DNA from: Pseudomonas nunensis
Lineage (GTDB): Bacteria > Pseudomonadota > Gammaproteobacteria > Pseudomonadales > Pseudomonadaceae
NCBI RefSeq assembly: GCF_024296925.1
Contig: NZ_CP101125.1
Location: 2,544,501 to 2,608,500 of the forward strand
DNA: 64,000 nt
Reading direction: 5' to 3'
The translations under genes were made by a program, and so were the position numbers. The notes beneath the pieces are model-generated. The model made no database searches, had not been told where the DNA came from, and was given only the letters and a program-made list of their open reading frames with translations. Shown piece by piece: positions 45,105 to 54,083 of this stretch (position 1 is its first letter; each line of letters begins with the position of its first letter).

Positions 45105-45983
45105 TCAGGTCAGCCGAGCACCTGACATCAGCCCTTCGGTCAGCAACGACACCAAGGGCTGGACCAGATGCTGAGTGCGCACGTCGTCGCCGATCACCGC
45201 CACTTCGGTGCTGGGCAAGGTCGGCAACTTTTCCGAAGGTTGCAGAATCCGCATCCCCTCTTGCAAGAACGAGGTTCCCAGCGCCGTAATGCCCAGCCCA
45301 CCGGCAACAGCGGCTTGAACCCCCATCAAGTTGCTGGCCAGGCAGGCCGACACCCACTCTCGCCGGACCGACGCCAGGGCCTCGATCATGATGGCCCGGT
45401 ACGCGCACGGCGGTCGCATCATCACCAGACGCACGGGTTTGGAGGCTTGCATGTCGAAGTCCTGCGCGGCGATCCAGACCAAAGGCTCGCGCCAGATGAC
45501 CCGACCCCGTTGTGCGGTGGCACTGGCCTTCTGCTTGGCAATCACCACGTCCAGCAACCCGGCTTCGTGGTCGGCCAGCAGGTCGTGGCTCAGGCCGGTG
45601 GTGAGTTCCAGTTGAATATCGGGATAGGCCTTGCAGAAGCGCGATAACAACGTCGGCAGTTGCGTGAGCACCAGGTTCTCGGAGATCCCCAGGCGCAGCA
45701 GATTCACGGTTTCGGGCGCCTTGATCTCGCGGATGAAGGTATCGAAATGCACCATCAACTTTCGCGCGCCCACCAACAGGCGTTCTCCCTCGGGCGTCAG
45801 GATCAGTGTGCGGCTGGTGCGTTCGAACACACGCAAACCGAGGATGTCTTCCAGGCGAATAATCTTCTGGCTGACCGCCGATTGCGAGCGTGCAATCACC
45901 TGCGCTGCCGCCGTGAAACTGCCCGTCTCCGCCACCGCGATAAACGCTCGCAACAGATCGATTTCAAGGTCGCTGGCTAGCAT
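45105..45983 (-). CDS. LysR-family regulator, divergent from NTF2-like gene
   Basis: A 292-residue LysR protein beginning MLASDLEIDLLRAFIAVAETG at ATG 45983 with HTH FTAAAQVIARSQSAVSQKI. The open frame extends upstream but the LysR start is clear. It is divergent from the NTF2-like gene at 46084. Confidence 0.88.
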   Translation of the reverse strand: MLASDLEIDLLRAFIAVAETGSFTAAAQVIARSQSAVSQKIIRLEDILGLRVFERTSRTLILTPEGERLLVGARKLMVHFDTFIREIKAPETVNLLRLGISENLVLTQLPTLLSRFCKAYPDIQLELTTGLSHDLLADHEAGLLDVVIAKQKASATAQRGRVIWREPLVWIAAQDFDMQASKPVRLVMMRPPCAYRAIMIEALASVRREWVSACLASNLMGVQAAVAGGLGITALGTSFLQEGMRILQPSEKLPTLPSTEVAVIGDDVRTQHLVQPLVSLLTEGLMSGARLT

Positions 45984-46083
45984 GGTCGATTCGCCTTTCA
46001 ACTGAATGCCATAAGATTTATGCGTTTGAGTTCTGGATAGCAAGCACCGAACATCGTATTCAATCTGAAACGAGGTGTTTGAA

Positions 46084-46500
46084 ATGACCGATAGAACAGC
46101 CGTAAAAATCGTTGAAAGCTTCTGGCGCGAAGTGTGGCAGGCCAAAGACCCGCAAGCCGCCGCGCGCTTCGTGGCTGAAGACTTTGTGATCACGTCCGGT
46201 GGTGTCGATATTGTTGGCCGCGAAGCCTTCATTCGCTGGATTGGCGCCTTCCTCTCGACCATCGAAGACTTCGAATTCGGCGCCATCGAGACCTTCCAGA
46301 ATGCCCAAGGCACTCGCGTAGCCTCGCGCTGGAAGTTGACCGGGAAAAACCAGGGGTTCATCGGTGGGCGCACCTGCAACAGCCCGTTTGAAATGCTTGG
46401 CACCGCCGTCTGGGAAGTGCGCCCGGACGGCTTGCTCGCGCACAACTGGGTCGAGCGCAATGCCCTGGAAGTTCACCGGGACATGATCGGCTTGGGTTGA
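46084..46500 (+). CDS. NTF2/SnoaL-like protein
   Basis: A 138-residue NTF2-like fold protein: WREVWQAKDPQAAARFVAEDF, the barrel-floor segment and the end WVERNALEVHRDM. GAGGT precedes the ATG at 46084. It overlaps the convergent EamA gene by 28 nt at its 3' end. A small-molecule isomerase or binding role is typical but unproven. Confidence 0.85.
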   Translation: MTDRTAVKIVESFWREVWQAKDPQAAARFVAEDFVITSGGVDIVGREAFIRWIGAFLSTIEDFEFGAIETFQNAQGTRVASRWKLTGKNQGFIGGRTCNSPFEMLGTAVWEVRPDGLLAHNWVERNALEVHRDMIGLG

Positions 46501-47396
46501 ACCGGGCTGAAGACCATACCCGACGCGAACACCACCCCAAGGATGACGCCAGCCGCACCGAGCAATTGCCAGATATTCGGCAACACACCGAGGATCGACG
46601 ACACCAGCATGGTGAACACTGGCGCCAGGTTGAAGAAAATCGAAGTGCGTGCGGCGCCAATGGCATGGATGCCTTTGAACCACAGCAAGTACGCAATCAA
46701 CGAACCGAAGACCGCCAGGTAGATCACCGCGCCGTGAATGGCCAGCGAAGCGTTGCGGATGTCGGCCAGCGGGTCTTCATAGATGAAGCCCAGCACGATC
46801 AGACCGATGACCCCGAACAACATGGAAAAACTTGTGGTTTCCAGCGGCGTGGAGTCTTTGACGAAGCGTCGGGTGCCGACCATGTTTGCCGCCCAGGCCA
46901 TGCTGCCGGCGAGGATCATCGCGTCACCGCTAGCGACTTTCAGCCCCAGCAGCACCTGGATATCCCCGCGAGTAATCACCAGCCCAACACCGAGCAGGCC
47001 CAAAATCAGCCCGATGGCGCGGCCTCGATCAATGCGTTCGCCTTCAAGCAGCACCGCAAAGATCATCGTCCACAGCGGCGTAGTCGCCAGGATCAGCGCG
47101 CCGTTAATCGGTGTGGTGGTTTGCAGGCCAAAGAAGGTCGCGAGGCTGAACGCGGTAAACCCGAGCAGCCCCAAGCCAATGAAGGCCAGCAGATTGTTTT
47201 TCAGCGTGCTGAGCCGCAGCTTTCCGGCCAGACTGAAAATCAGCACGAGCAACAACGTCGAGATGGCAAAGCGCTCAATGGAGGCGCTGATCGGTGCCAT
47301 GCTCTTGATGATGTAGGCGCCGGCGTTGAAGTTGGTGCCCCAGAAAAACGTGGCACCGACAATGCCGGCATACGCGAGCGGCGTTGATTTAGACAT
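46473..47396 (-). CDS. EamA-family DMT transporter
   Basis: A 307-residue protein with about ten membrane segments and the two EamA repeats (IVGATFFWGTNFNAGAYI ... and the second half with AWAANMVGTRRF). DMT carriers export amino acids, nucleobases or drugs. GAGG precedes the ATG at 47396. The LysR gene at 47523 is divergent and likely regulates it. Confidence 0.88.
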   Translation of the reverse strand: MSKSTPLAYAGIVGATFFWGTNFNAGAYIIKSMAPISASIERFAISTLLLVLIFSLAGKLRLSTLKNNLLAFIGLGLLGFTAFSLATFFGLQTTTPINGALILATTPLWTMIFAVLLEGERIDRGRAIGLILGLLGVGLVITRGDIQVLLGLKVASGDAMILAGSMAWAANMVGTRRFVKDSTPLETTSFSMLFGVIGLIVLGFIYEDPLADIRNASLAIHGAVIYLAVFGSLIAYLLWFKGIHAIGAARTSIFFNLAPVFTMLVSSILGVLPNIWQLLGAAGVILGVVFASGMVFSPVQPKPIMSR

Positions 47397-47522
47397 GGTG
47401 GTTTCCTCGGCAAAGCGTGCGATGAACATTCAAACCTGCCCATCAGGTTTTGAAGGATTCTTGCAGGCTTGCCGATGGGGCAAAATTCCCCATTTATTCA
47501 CCTTCAATGTGAGAAAACGCCC

Positions 47523-48380
47523 ATGTTCGATTGGGAGGATCTGCGCTACTTCATCGTCTTCGCCCACGAACGGTCGCTATCGGGGGCAGCACGCGCGCTC
47601 AAGGTCGACCACGCCACGGTGGCGCGGCGCATCAGCGCACTGGAGAGTTCGCTGAACCTCAAGTTGGTGGACCGGCGCCCGCGCGCGTATGTCATCACCG
47701 AGGACGGCGAACGCATTGCCCAATTGGGGCGGCGCATGGAAAACGAGTCCTTCGCGGTACAGCGCACCGCGCTGGCCGGACAGGACAACTACGTCGGCGA
47801 AGTCACGGTCAGCGCCCCGCCCGCGCTGGCCTGCGCGTTGATAGCGCCGCACCTGAATGAATTGCGGGCGAATTATCCGCAGTTGTCGTTGCAGTTGATT
47901 GGCAGCCTGGGCAGCGCGTCGTTGTCGCGGCGCGAAGCCGATATTGCCGTGCGCCTGAGCCGCCCCAAGGAACCGGACCTGGTGGCCCGCAAGGTCGCGA
48001 CGATACCTTTTTACCTCTACGCCTCGGCGGACTACTTAGCCGCGACCGCCGCGCAAGACCTGGTCTTCATCGCCTATGACGAAACCATGGAGCAATCCCC
48101 GCAACAGGCCTGGCTGAAGCAGCAAGCCGGGGATCGCTCGATCCTGCTGCGCAGCAATGACCTGAATATCCAGGCGACTGCCGCCCAGGCCGGCGCCGGT
48201 GTCGCGGCATTGCCCGGTTTCCTTGGCGAACGCTACGGCCTGCAAACGATGCCGTCCGTAGGTGCGGGCTTGACCCGTGATGTGTGGCTGGTGGTGCACA
48301 ACGACATTCGGCACACCCCGGCGGTTCAGGCGGTGATGGGTTTTCTGGTGTCTTGTTTTGACAAACCGGCTCGCGCTTAG
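47523..48380 (+). CDS. LysR-family regulator, divergent from EamA transporter
   Basis: A 285-residue LysR protein (DWEDLRYFIVFAHERSLSGA; HATVARRISALESSL). It overlaps the convergent patatin gene by 4 nt. Its start at 47523 lies 126 nt from the EamA start on the other strand. Confidence 0.9.
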   Translation: MFDWEDLRYFIVFAHERSLSGAARALKVDHATVARRISALESSLNLKLVDRRPRAYVITEDGERIAQLGRRMENESFAVQRTALAGQDNYVGEVTVSAPPALACALIAPHLNELRANYPQLSLQLIGSLGSASLSRREADIAVRLSRPKEPDLVARKVATIPFYLYASADYLAATAAQDLVFIAYDETMEQSPQQAWLKQQAGDRSILLRSNDLNIQATAAQAGAGVAALPGFLGERYGLQTMPSVGAGLTRDVWLVVHNDIRHTPAVQAVMGFLVSCFDKPARA

Positions 48381-49561
48381 CTGTGCGGCGATTTGTGCCA
48401 CGGATAGCCTTTCGAGCTGACTTCAAAGGCGTAATCGAACAGGCGCTTCATGTACTCGCCATCGAATTTATGATTACGCGGGCACAGAAAATCAGAGCCG
48501 ATGTACGCCAGGTTGAAGTCCGCGCTGTCCTGCTGCGCAATGCGGTAGATACGGTCCAGGTCGCTGATCCCCTGGGTCTGAATCAGTGTGCTGATGGCGC
48601 GACCGCCAATACTCAAGGTGCGGCGCTTGGTGCCGGACCACTGCGGTTCCAGTTTGCCGTTGCGAATGACGTAGAAATGTCGCTCTCGACGCAGGCGCGC
48701 GCCGGGCACTTTGCTCAGCTCCATGACGGTGGCCGGCGGGTAAAGAAATACCTGGGTGAGGACGCCGCCGTCCACATGCATTTCCTGGAACTGTTTACCG
48801 TCGACCTCCACATCGATCATGACCGGCGAGACGGCGCCGGGAATGCTCATCGAGGCGACCATGATGTTGCGAAACAGGTCGAGCGCTCCCGGCGCGCCGC
48901 TGGAAGCAATAGCGCCCATGTTCCAGGTGACAGGGCGCCCTGCATCCAGGTCGGTGGTGCCGATCATCAGCAGGCGTCCCTTGGCGTATTGCCCGGCGAT
49001 GGCTGCCAGCAACTCCGCGTCGACGTACTTGGCAATCAACCGCGACAATGGCTTGCTGTCCGCGATGCCGTCGCTCGCCAGGCGGGTGAGCACGTTTCGC
49101 GAATGGAACACGTCTTTCGGGCCGATGCCGTTGCAGATCCGTTGAATCACCGCGTCGTACTCGGGCCCCAAGTAAGCGAACGGCGCGACCAGTGCGCCCG
49201 CGCTGATCCCGGTGACAACCTTGAACACCGGCCTCGTGCCATTCAGGGTCCATCCCGCAATGATCCCCGCTGCGAAGGTGCCAGCGTCGCCACCACCGGA
49301 AACGGCGAGCATATCGGCCAGCGGCAGCCTGTCATCCGGCTCATCGACACTGGCGAAGGCCTCGTACTCCTGAAGGTTGGCCTCACTGGCATCGCGGATA
49401 AATGCCGTGAGGTCATGATCCAGCCAATAGCGCGCATTCGGAATGCCGGGGATGAGCGCTTTTTCGGTCAACGGTTGCGGCACCGCATCCCGGCGTTGCA
49501 GGCAGCCTTGGCGCAACATGTTCAGTGTTGAGGCGCTGGGCCTGGGCAGAAAGGGTTTCAA
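48377..49561 (-). CDS. Patatin-like phospholipase
   Basis: A 394-residue patatin-fold lipase. The catalytic serine is in GISAGALVAPFA, the oxyanion glycines in AVSGGGDAGTF and the catalytic aspartate in HVDGGVL. No clear signal peptide, so it may be cytoplasmic or injected/exported by another route. The start is TTG at 49561 with GGAGGAGG upstream, a strong site. It lies between convergent LysR and the two-component pair. Confidence 0.88.
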   Translation of the reverse strand: MKPFLPRPSASTLNMLRQGCLQRRDAVPQPLTEKALIPGIPNARYWLDHDLTAFIRDASEANLQEYEAFASVDEPDDRLPLADMLAVSGGGDAGTFAAGIIAGWTLNGTRPVFKVVTGISAGALVAPFAYLGPEYDAVIQRICNGIGPKDVFHSRNVLTRLASDGIADSKPLSRLIAKYVDAELLAAIAGQYAKGRLLMIGTTDLDAGRPVTWNMGAIASSGAPGALDLFRNIMVASMSIPGAVSPVMIDVEVDGKQFQEMHVDGGVLTQVFLYPPATVMELSKVPGARLRRERHFYVIRNGKLEPQWSGTKRRTLSIGGRAISTLIQTQGISDLDRIYRIAQQDSADFNLAYIGSDFLCPRNHKFDGEYMKRLFDYAFEVSSKGYPWHKSPHS

Positions 49562-49688
49562 GACGCCTCCTCCGGTCCCTGTAATTGACAGAGAACGCGC
49601 TCGACTATTGGGTGGTGAGTGGCTTGTACACCTTCCAATTTAGCGCAAGCCCGGGCAGTCAGGATGGCGGCGGGACGTCCGGTCTGGC

Positions 49689-50324
49689 TTAACGCAACTT
49701 CAGTGGATCAACCAACCCCGCCGCAATCGCCATCCCCACCAGGTCCGGCAAAGTGCTGGCCTGCATGCGTTTCATCACCCGCGAGCGATACAAGTCGACG
49801 GTTTTCGCGCTGACACCCAGTTGCTCGGCGATTTCCCGCGTGGTGTAACCCTGCACCAACGGCAGCAACACATCGCGCTCCCGTGGCGTCAGCGTCAGCA
49901 GGCGGGCCTGCAATTCTTCATGGCCGACATTGCCTGAACGATGGGTCGCGCAGTTGCTGAGGGCCTGTTGCACGCTGTCGAGCAGCAGTTGTTCGTTGTA
50001 GGGTTTTTCGATGAAGTCATGGGCGCCGGCCTTGAAGGCACGGACAACGATGGGCACATCGGCGTGGCCACTGACGAAGATGATCGGCAGTTTCAGCTCG
50101 CGCTCGCGCATGGCTTCCTGCACGTTCAAACCACCCATGCCGGGCATGCGCACATCCAGCAACACGCAGGCATTGAGCTTTGCATCGCAGGCATCGAGAA
50201 ATTCAACTCCACTGGTGAACGGCAAGGCTTTCAGCCCGACCGATTCGAGTAACCAGACCGTTGAATCGAGCATGCCTTGATCATCATCGACCACGTACAC
50301 CACGTGTTCCGTCACAACTGCCAT
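49689..50324 (-). CDS. FixJ/NarL-family response regulator
   Basis: A 211-residue regulator: receiver domain with phospho-acceptor Asp in CVLLDVRMPGMGG, then a LuxR-type HTH (LTPRERDVLLPLVQGYTTREI and VSAKTVDLYRSRVMKRM). Begins 4 nt after the kinase stop. The layout regulator-kinase-(divergent) acyl-CoA synthetase corresponds, as I remember it, to P. aeruginosa PA4196-PA4198 (bfiR, bfiS and an AMP-binding enzyme). Confidence 0.9.
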   Translation of the reverse strand: MAVVTEHVVYVVDDDQGMLDSTVWLLESVGLKALPFTSGVEFLDACDAKLNACVLLDVRMPGMGGLNVQEAMRERELKLPIIFVSGHADVPIVVRAFKAGAHDFIEKPYNEQLLLDSVQQALSNCATHRSGNVGHEELQARLLTLTPRERDVLLPLVQGYTTREIAEQLGVSAKTVDLYRSRVMKRMQASTLPDLVGMAIAAGLVDPLKLR

Positions 50325-50328
50325 TGCG

Positions 50329-51777
50329 TTATTCCTGTTGTTGTTTTGTTGGGCCGGCCAGCGGCAAACGGCAATACAGCAGCAGCCCGACCGGTTGCCG
50401 ACGGGCCTGCAGTTCGCCACCGAAACCTTCGATGATGCTGCGACTCATGGACAAGCCAAGGCCCAGGCCATCGGGCTTGCTGGTGTAGAACGGGGTAAAA
50501 ATCTGCTCAAGCTGCGACTCGCTGACGCCCGGCCCCTGATCGTGCACGCTGATCTCCACCGTTGCGCCACTGATCTGCCCCGCCGCCATCACGATCAGTG
50601 ACGGCCGGCCCGGATGTTGTTCGCGGTTGGCATCGATGGCGTTGCGCAACAGATTGAGCAGCACTTGCTCCAACTGCACCCGGTCGGCGTAGACGGGCGG
50701 CAGATTATCCGGCAGCCGATCGTCGATTGTCACGTGGCACTGAGTCGCCTCCCAGGCACACAAACGCACGGCGCCACGGGCGACATCGGCGACGTTCAGG
50801 GCCTGCATGCGCCGCTGGCCTTTTCGCAGAAAACCACGCAGGCGACGGATCACTTCCGAAGCGTGAGTGGCATGCAACGTGATGCGTTCCAGGCCTTGCG
50901 CTACCCGTTCGGCGGCTTGCGGATTGGTGCCCAGCGCCTGCAAATAACGTTGGCTGGCGTTGGCATAATTGACCACGGCGGCCAATGGCTGGTTGATTTC
51001 GTGGGCGATGCCCGACGCCAGTTCCCCCAGCGTCACCAGGCGCGCGGTGTGCGCCAGTTCGTCCTCCAGACGCCGCCGGTTTTCTTCGGACTGCACGCGA
51101 GCGGTGATGTCGCGGGAGACGCAGACCACTTCCACCACATCCCCGGTGTAGGTTTCACGAATCGCCCGGCTGGCGGTCTCGAACCACAGGTAATGCCCGT
51201 CACGATGGCGGATTCGGTATGTCATCGTGTGATAACCGTCGTGCTCCAGGGCATCGCGGGCGGTTTGCACCAGGTTGGCCAGGTCCTGGCCGTGGAACAG
51301 GCCCTGGGCCATTTGCCCACGCAACTGTTCAGGCCAATAACCGAGCAAGGTCCAGGACGCCGGCGACGCATCGAGAAAACGCCCGTCCGGGGTGTGCCGG
51401 GAAATCAGGTCGGTGGTGTTCTCGATGATCAGCCGGTACAGCCGCCGCGCCGTGGCCGCCTCGCGTTCTGCCAGCACTTGCTTGGTGGCCACATGGCAAC
51501 GACCGAGCACACGGCTGCTCTGCGGATCGGGGATAAACGTCCAGATCAGAATCTGCGCCTGGAACTCGGCCTCGACCCCTTCGATGGCGCGCTGCTGCGC
51601 CAGGCAAGCGCGCACCAGGTCCCGGTGATTCTTCGGCAAAAAGCCCAACACGTAGCTGTGCGGATGCTGCGCGACCAATGCCAGCAGCGCCGCATTCAAC
51701 TCCAGCGGCTGGCCTTGGTTATCGAGCAGCACACTCGGCTGTGGGTCATAACTCAACAAGGACGAGTCAGAAGTCAT
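50329..51777 (-). CDS. PAS-containing sensor histidine kinase (FixL/DctB-type)
   Basis: A 482-residue soluble histidine kinase. Order: an N-terminal PAS-like part, a second PAS (DLISRHTPDGRFLDASPASW) with PAC (VCVSRDITA), the H-box GIAHEINQPLAAVVNYA, N-box LLNLLRNAIDAN, and G-boxes DQGPGVSE and GLGLGLSMSR. No membrane segment. The ATG at 51777 is used; an ATG at 51840 is also in frame. It is divergent from the acyl-CoA synthetase gene, with a palindrome between them. Confidence 0.88.
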   Translation of the reverse strand: MTSDSSLLSYDPQPSVLLDNQGQPLELNAALLALVAQHPHSYVLGFLPKNHRDLVRACLAQQRAIEGVEAEFQAQILIWTFIPDPQSSRVLGRCHVATKQVLAEREAATARRLYRLIIENTTDLISRHTPDGRFLDASPASWTLLGYWPEQLRGQMAQGLFHGQDLANLVQTARDALEHDGYHTMTYRIRHRDGHYLWFETASRAIRETYTGDVVEVVCVSRDITARVQSEENRRRLEDELAHTARLVTLGELASGIAHEINQPLAAVVNYANASQRYLQALGTNPQAAERVAQGLERITLHATHASEVIRRLRGFLRKGQRRMQALNVADVARGAVRLCAWEATQCHVTIDDRLPDNLPPVYADRVQLEQVLLNLLRNAIDANREQHPGRPSLIVMAAGQISGATVEISVHDQGPGVSESQLEQIFTPFYTSKPDGLGLGLSMSRSIIEGFGGELQARRQPVGLLLYCRLPLAGPTKQQQE

Positions 51778-51876
51778 CACGGGTCCGCTACGTGGGGGAA
51801 ACCAAGGATATACCGGCCGTGGAGCTTTGGCGGCATTCATTTACCGCTCGGAGAATAATATATAGTACATATCCTA

Positions 51877-51892
51877 TACAACGTAGGTTGTA
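51877..51892. promoter_or_regulatory. Palindrome in the kinase/acyl-CoA synthetase intergenic region
   Basis: TACAAC-GTAG-GTTGTA, a perfect 6-4-6 inverted repeat in an AT-rich 229-nt divergent promoter region, 114 nt upstream of the synthetase ATG. Likely the binding site of the FixJ-like regulator, by position only. Confidence 0.55.
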
Positions 51893-52006
51893 CTTCCATA
51901 TCTCCGGCAGATTGTTATATAAAGCACACCGGACATAAAAGTTGACCTCAGCGGCTACGCTGAAAGGTCAGCTATAGAGCTAACAATCAGCCACCGAGTA
52001 CCCGTC

Positions 52007-53629
52007 ATGTCGATCTTCGAACAAGGGCTTAGCCCTACGGCTGTCAATCATATTGCCTTGTCGCCGCTCAGCTTCCTCGAGCGCACCGCCCACGTTTACC
52101 CCGACTACCCCGCCGTCATCCACGGTTCGATTCGCCGCACCTGGGCGCAAACCTACAGCCGCTGCCGACGCCTGGCTTCAGCCCTGGCCGGTCGCGGGAT
52201 CGGCAAGGACGACACCGTTGCGGTGATGCTGCCCAACATCCCGGAGATGCTGGAAGTGCACTTCGGCGTGCCGATGATTGGCGCGGTGCTCAACCCGCTG
52301 AATGTGCGCCTGGACGCCGAAGCCATCGCGTTCATGCTGCAACACGGCGAAGCCAAGGTGCTGATCACCGACCGCGAGTTCCACAATGTGATTCATGCAG
52401 CCATCGGCATGCTCGACCATCCGCCGCTGGTGATCGACGTCAACGACCCGGAATACGGCGAAGGTCAGGCCGTCAGCGACCTGGACTATGAAGCGCTGCT
52501 GGCCGAAGGCGATCCGGCGTTCGCCTGGCAATGGCCGGACAACGAGTGGCAAGCCATCTCGTTGAACTACACCTCCGGCACCACCGGTAATCCGAAAGGC
52601 GTGGTCTATCACCATCGCGGCGCCTACCTGAACGCATTGGGCAACCAGATGACCTGGGCCATGGGCAACCACCCGGTGTACCTCTGGACCTTGCCGATGT
52701 TCCATTGCAACGGTTGGTGCTACCCGTGGACCATCACCGCATTGGCCGGCGTGCATGTGTTCCTGCGCCGGGTCGATCCACAGAAAATCCTCACGCTGAT
52801 CCGCGAACACCAGGTGACGCACCTGTGCGGTGCGCCGATCGTGCTGAATGCGCTGGTCAACATGCCGGACTCGGCGAAGGCCGCCATCGATCACCCGGTG
52901 AATGCCATGGTCGCCGGTGCCGCACCGCCGGCCAAGGTGATCGGCGCTGTGGAAGAAATGGGCATCAAAGTCACCCACGTCTATGGCCTGACCGAAACCT
53001 ATGGCCCGGTGACGCTGTGCGCCTGGCACGCCGAGTGGGATGAATTGCCGCTGGATGAACGCGCGCAGATCAAGTCCCGCCAGGGCGTGCGTTACCCGAC
53101 ACTCGAAGGCGTGATGGTCGCCAACTCGACCACGCTGAAACCCACTCCGCGAGACGGCAAGACCATCGGCGAGATCTTCATGCGCGGCAACACCGTGATG
53201 AAGGGCTACCTGAAGAACCCGACCGCCACCGCCGAAGCCTTTGAAGGCGGCTGGTTCCACACCGGCGACCTGGCGGTGTGTCATCCCGACGGTTATGTCG
53301 AGATCAAGGACCGGCTCAAGGACATCATCATTTCCGGCGGCGAGAACATTTCCACCATCGAGCTCGAAGGCGTGCTCTACCGCCATCCTGCCGTAATGGA
53401 AGCTGCGGTGGTTGCGCGGCCCGATGAGAAATGGGGTGAAACGCCCTGCGCATTTATCACCTTGAAGGCTGATCACCCGGACGTGCGCGAGGCGGACATC
53501 ATCAGTTTCTGCCGTGAGCACCTGGCCGGATTCAAAGTGCCGCGCACGGTGATCTTCACCCTGTTGCCGAAGACCTCCACCGGCAAGATCCAGAAATACG
53601 TGTTGCGCGACCGGGCCCAGGCCCTCTAA
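52007..53629 (+). CDS. Acyl-CoA synthetase (AMP-binding; DmdB-like)
   Basis: A 540-residue ANL-family ligase that activates a carboxylic acid to its CoA thioester. Motifs: YTSGTTGNPKG (A3), YGLTETYGP (A5), TGDLAV (A7), IKDRLKDIIISGGENIS (A8), and the C-terminal catalytic lysine in PKTSTGKIQKY. Pattern and length match the group of medium/short-chain synthetases including DmdB, which prefers methylmercaptopropionate in marine bacteria and other short acids elsewhere. It starts the gene set with permease, dehydrogenase and porin. Substrate here is not determined. Confidence 0.92.
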   Translation: MSIFEQGLSPTAVNHIALSPLSFLERTAHVYPDYPAVIHGSIRRTWAQTYSRCRRLASALAGRGIGKDDTVAVMLPNIPEMLEVHFGVPMIGAVLNPLNVRLDAEAIAFMLQHGEAKVLITDREFHNVIHAAIGMLDHPPLVIDVNDPEYGEGQAVSDLDYEALLAEGDPAFAWQWPDNEWQAISLNYTSGTTGNPKGVVYHHRGAYLNALGNQMTWAMGNHPVYLWTLPMFHCNGWCYPWTITALAGVHVFLRRVDPQKILTLIREHQVTHLCGAPIVLNALVNMPDSAKAAIDHPVNAMVAGAAPPAKVIGAVEEMGIKVTHVYGLTETYGPVTLCAWHAEWDELPLDERAQIKSRQGVRYPTLEGVMVANSTTLKPTPRDGKTIGEIFMRGNTVMKGYLKNPTATAEAFEGGWFHTGDLAVCHPDGYVEIKDRLKDIIISGGENISTIELEGVLYRHPAVMEAAVVARPDEKWGETPCAFITLKADHPDVREADIISFCREHLAGFKVPRTVIFTLLPKTSTGKIQKYVLRDRAQAL

Positions 53630-53656
53630 CCCTCACCGACGTTAAACGCTTTCAAG

Positions 53657-53680
53657 CGGCAGGTCGCGAACCTGCCGTTT
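53657..53680 (+). terminator. GC-rich hairpin between synthetase and DUF485 genes
   Basis: CGGCAGGT-CGCGA-ACCTGCCG, an 8-bp perfect stem followed by TTT. It may attenuate transcription between the two genes rather than end it. Confidence 0.5.
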
Positions 53681-53756
53681 CGGGCTCGTGCGCGCCCAAT
53701 TCGGCTGCCGGGCCCTGCCCCCACACACCGACAACAAAAACAATGTGGAGCTACCG

Positions 53757-54083
53757 ATGATCGACATCCATTCAACCGACACCCAGCGCTGCGAGCGGAT
53801 TCGCACCAACCCGAAATTCCTTCAACTGGTCAGCAGCCGCTCGCGTCTGGCCTGGTCGTTGAGTGCCACGGTGCTCGGTACGTATTACCTGTTCATGTTG
53901 GTGGTGGCGTTTGCCCCCAAATGGCTGCATGCGCCACTGGGTGAAAACCGGATGTTGACCCTGGGCATGCCGGTGGGCGCGGCGATCATCATTTTTTCCT
54001 GGCTGCTGACGGGTTGGTATGTCTACCGCGCCAACACCCGTTTCGACGCACTCGGCGCCGCGATTCTTGAGGAGAGCAAGTGA
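53757..54083 (+). CDS. DUF485 small membrane protein
   Basis: A 108-residue protein with two membrane segments (about [19 protein letters not shown] and [20 protein letters not shown]), typical of the DUF485 partner that precedes ActP-type symporters. GGAG precedes the ATG at 53757. Its stop overlaps the ATG of the symporter. Confidence 0.9.
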   Translation: MIDIHSTDTQRCERIRTNPKFLQLVSSRSRLAWSLSATVLGTYYLFMLVVAFAPKWLHAPLGENRMLTLGMPVGAAIIIFSWLLTGWYVYRANTRFDALGAAILEESK

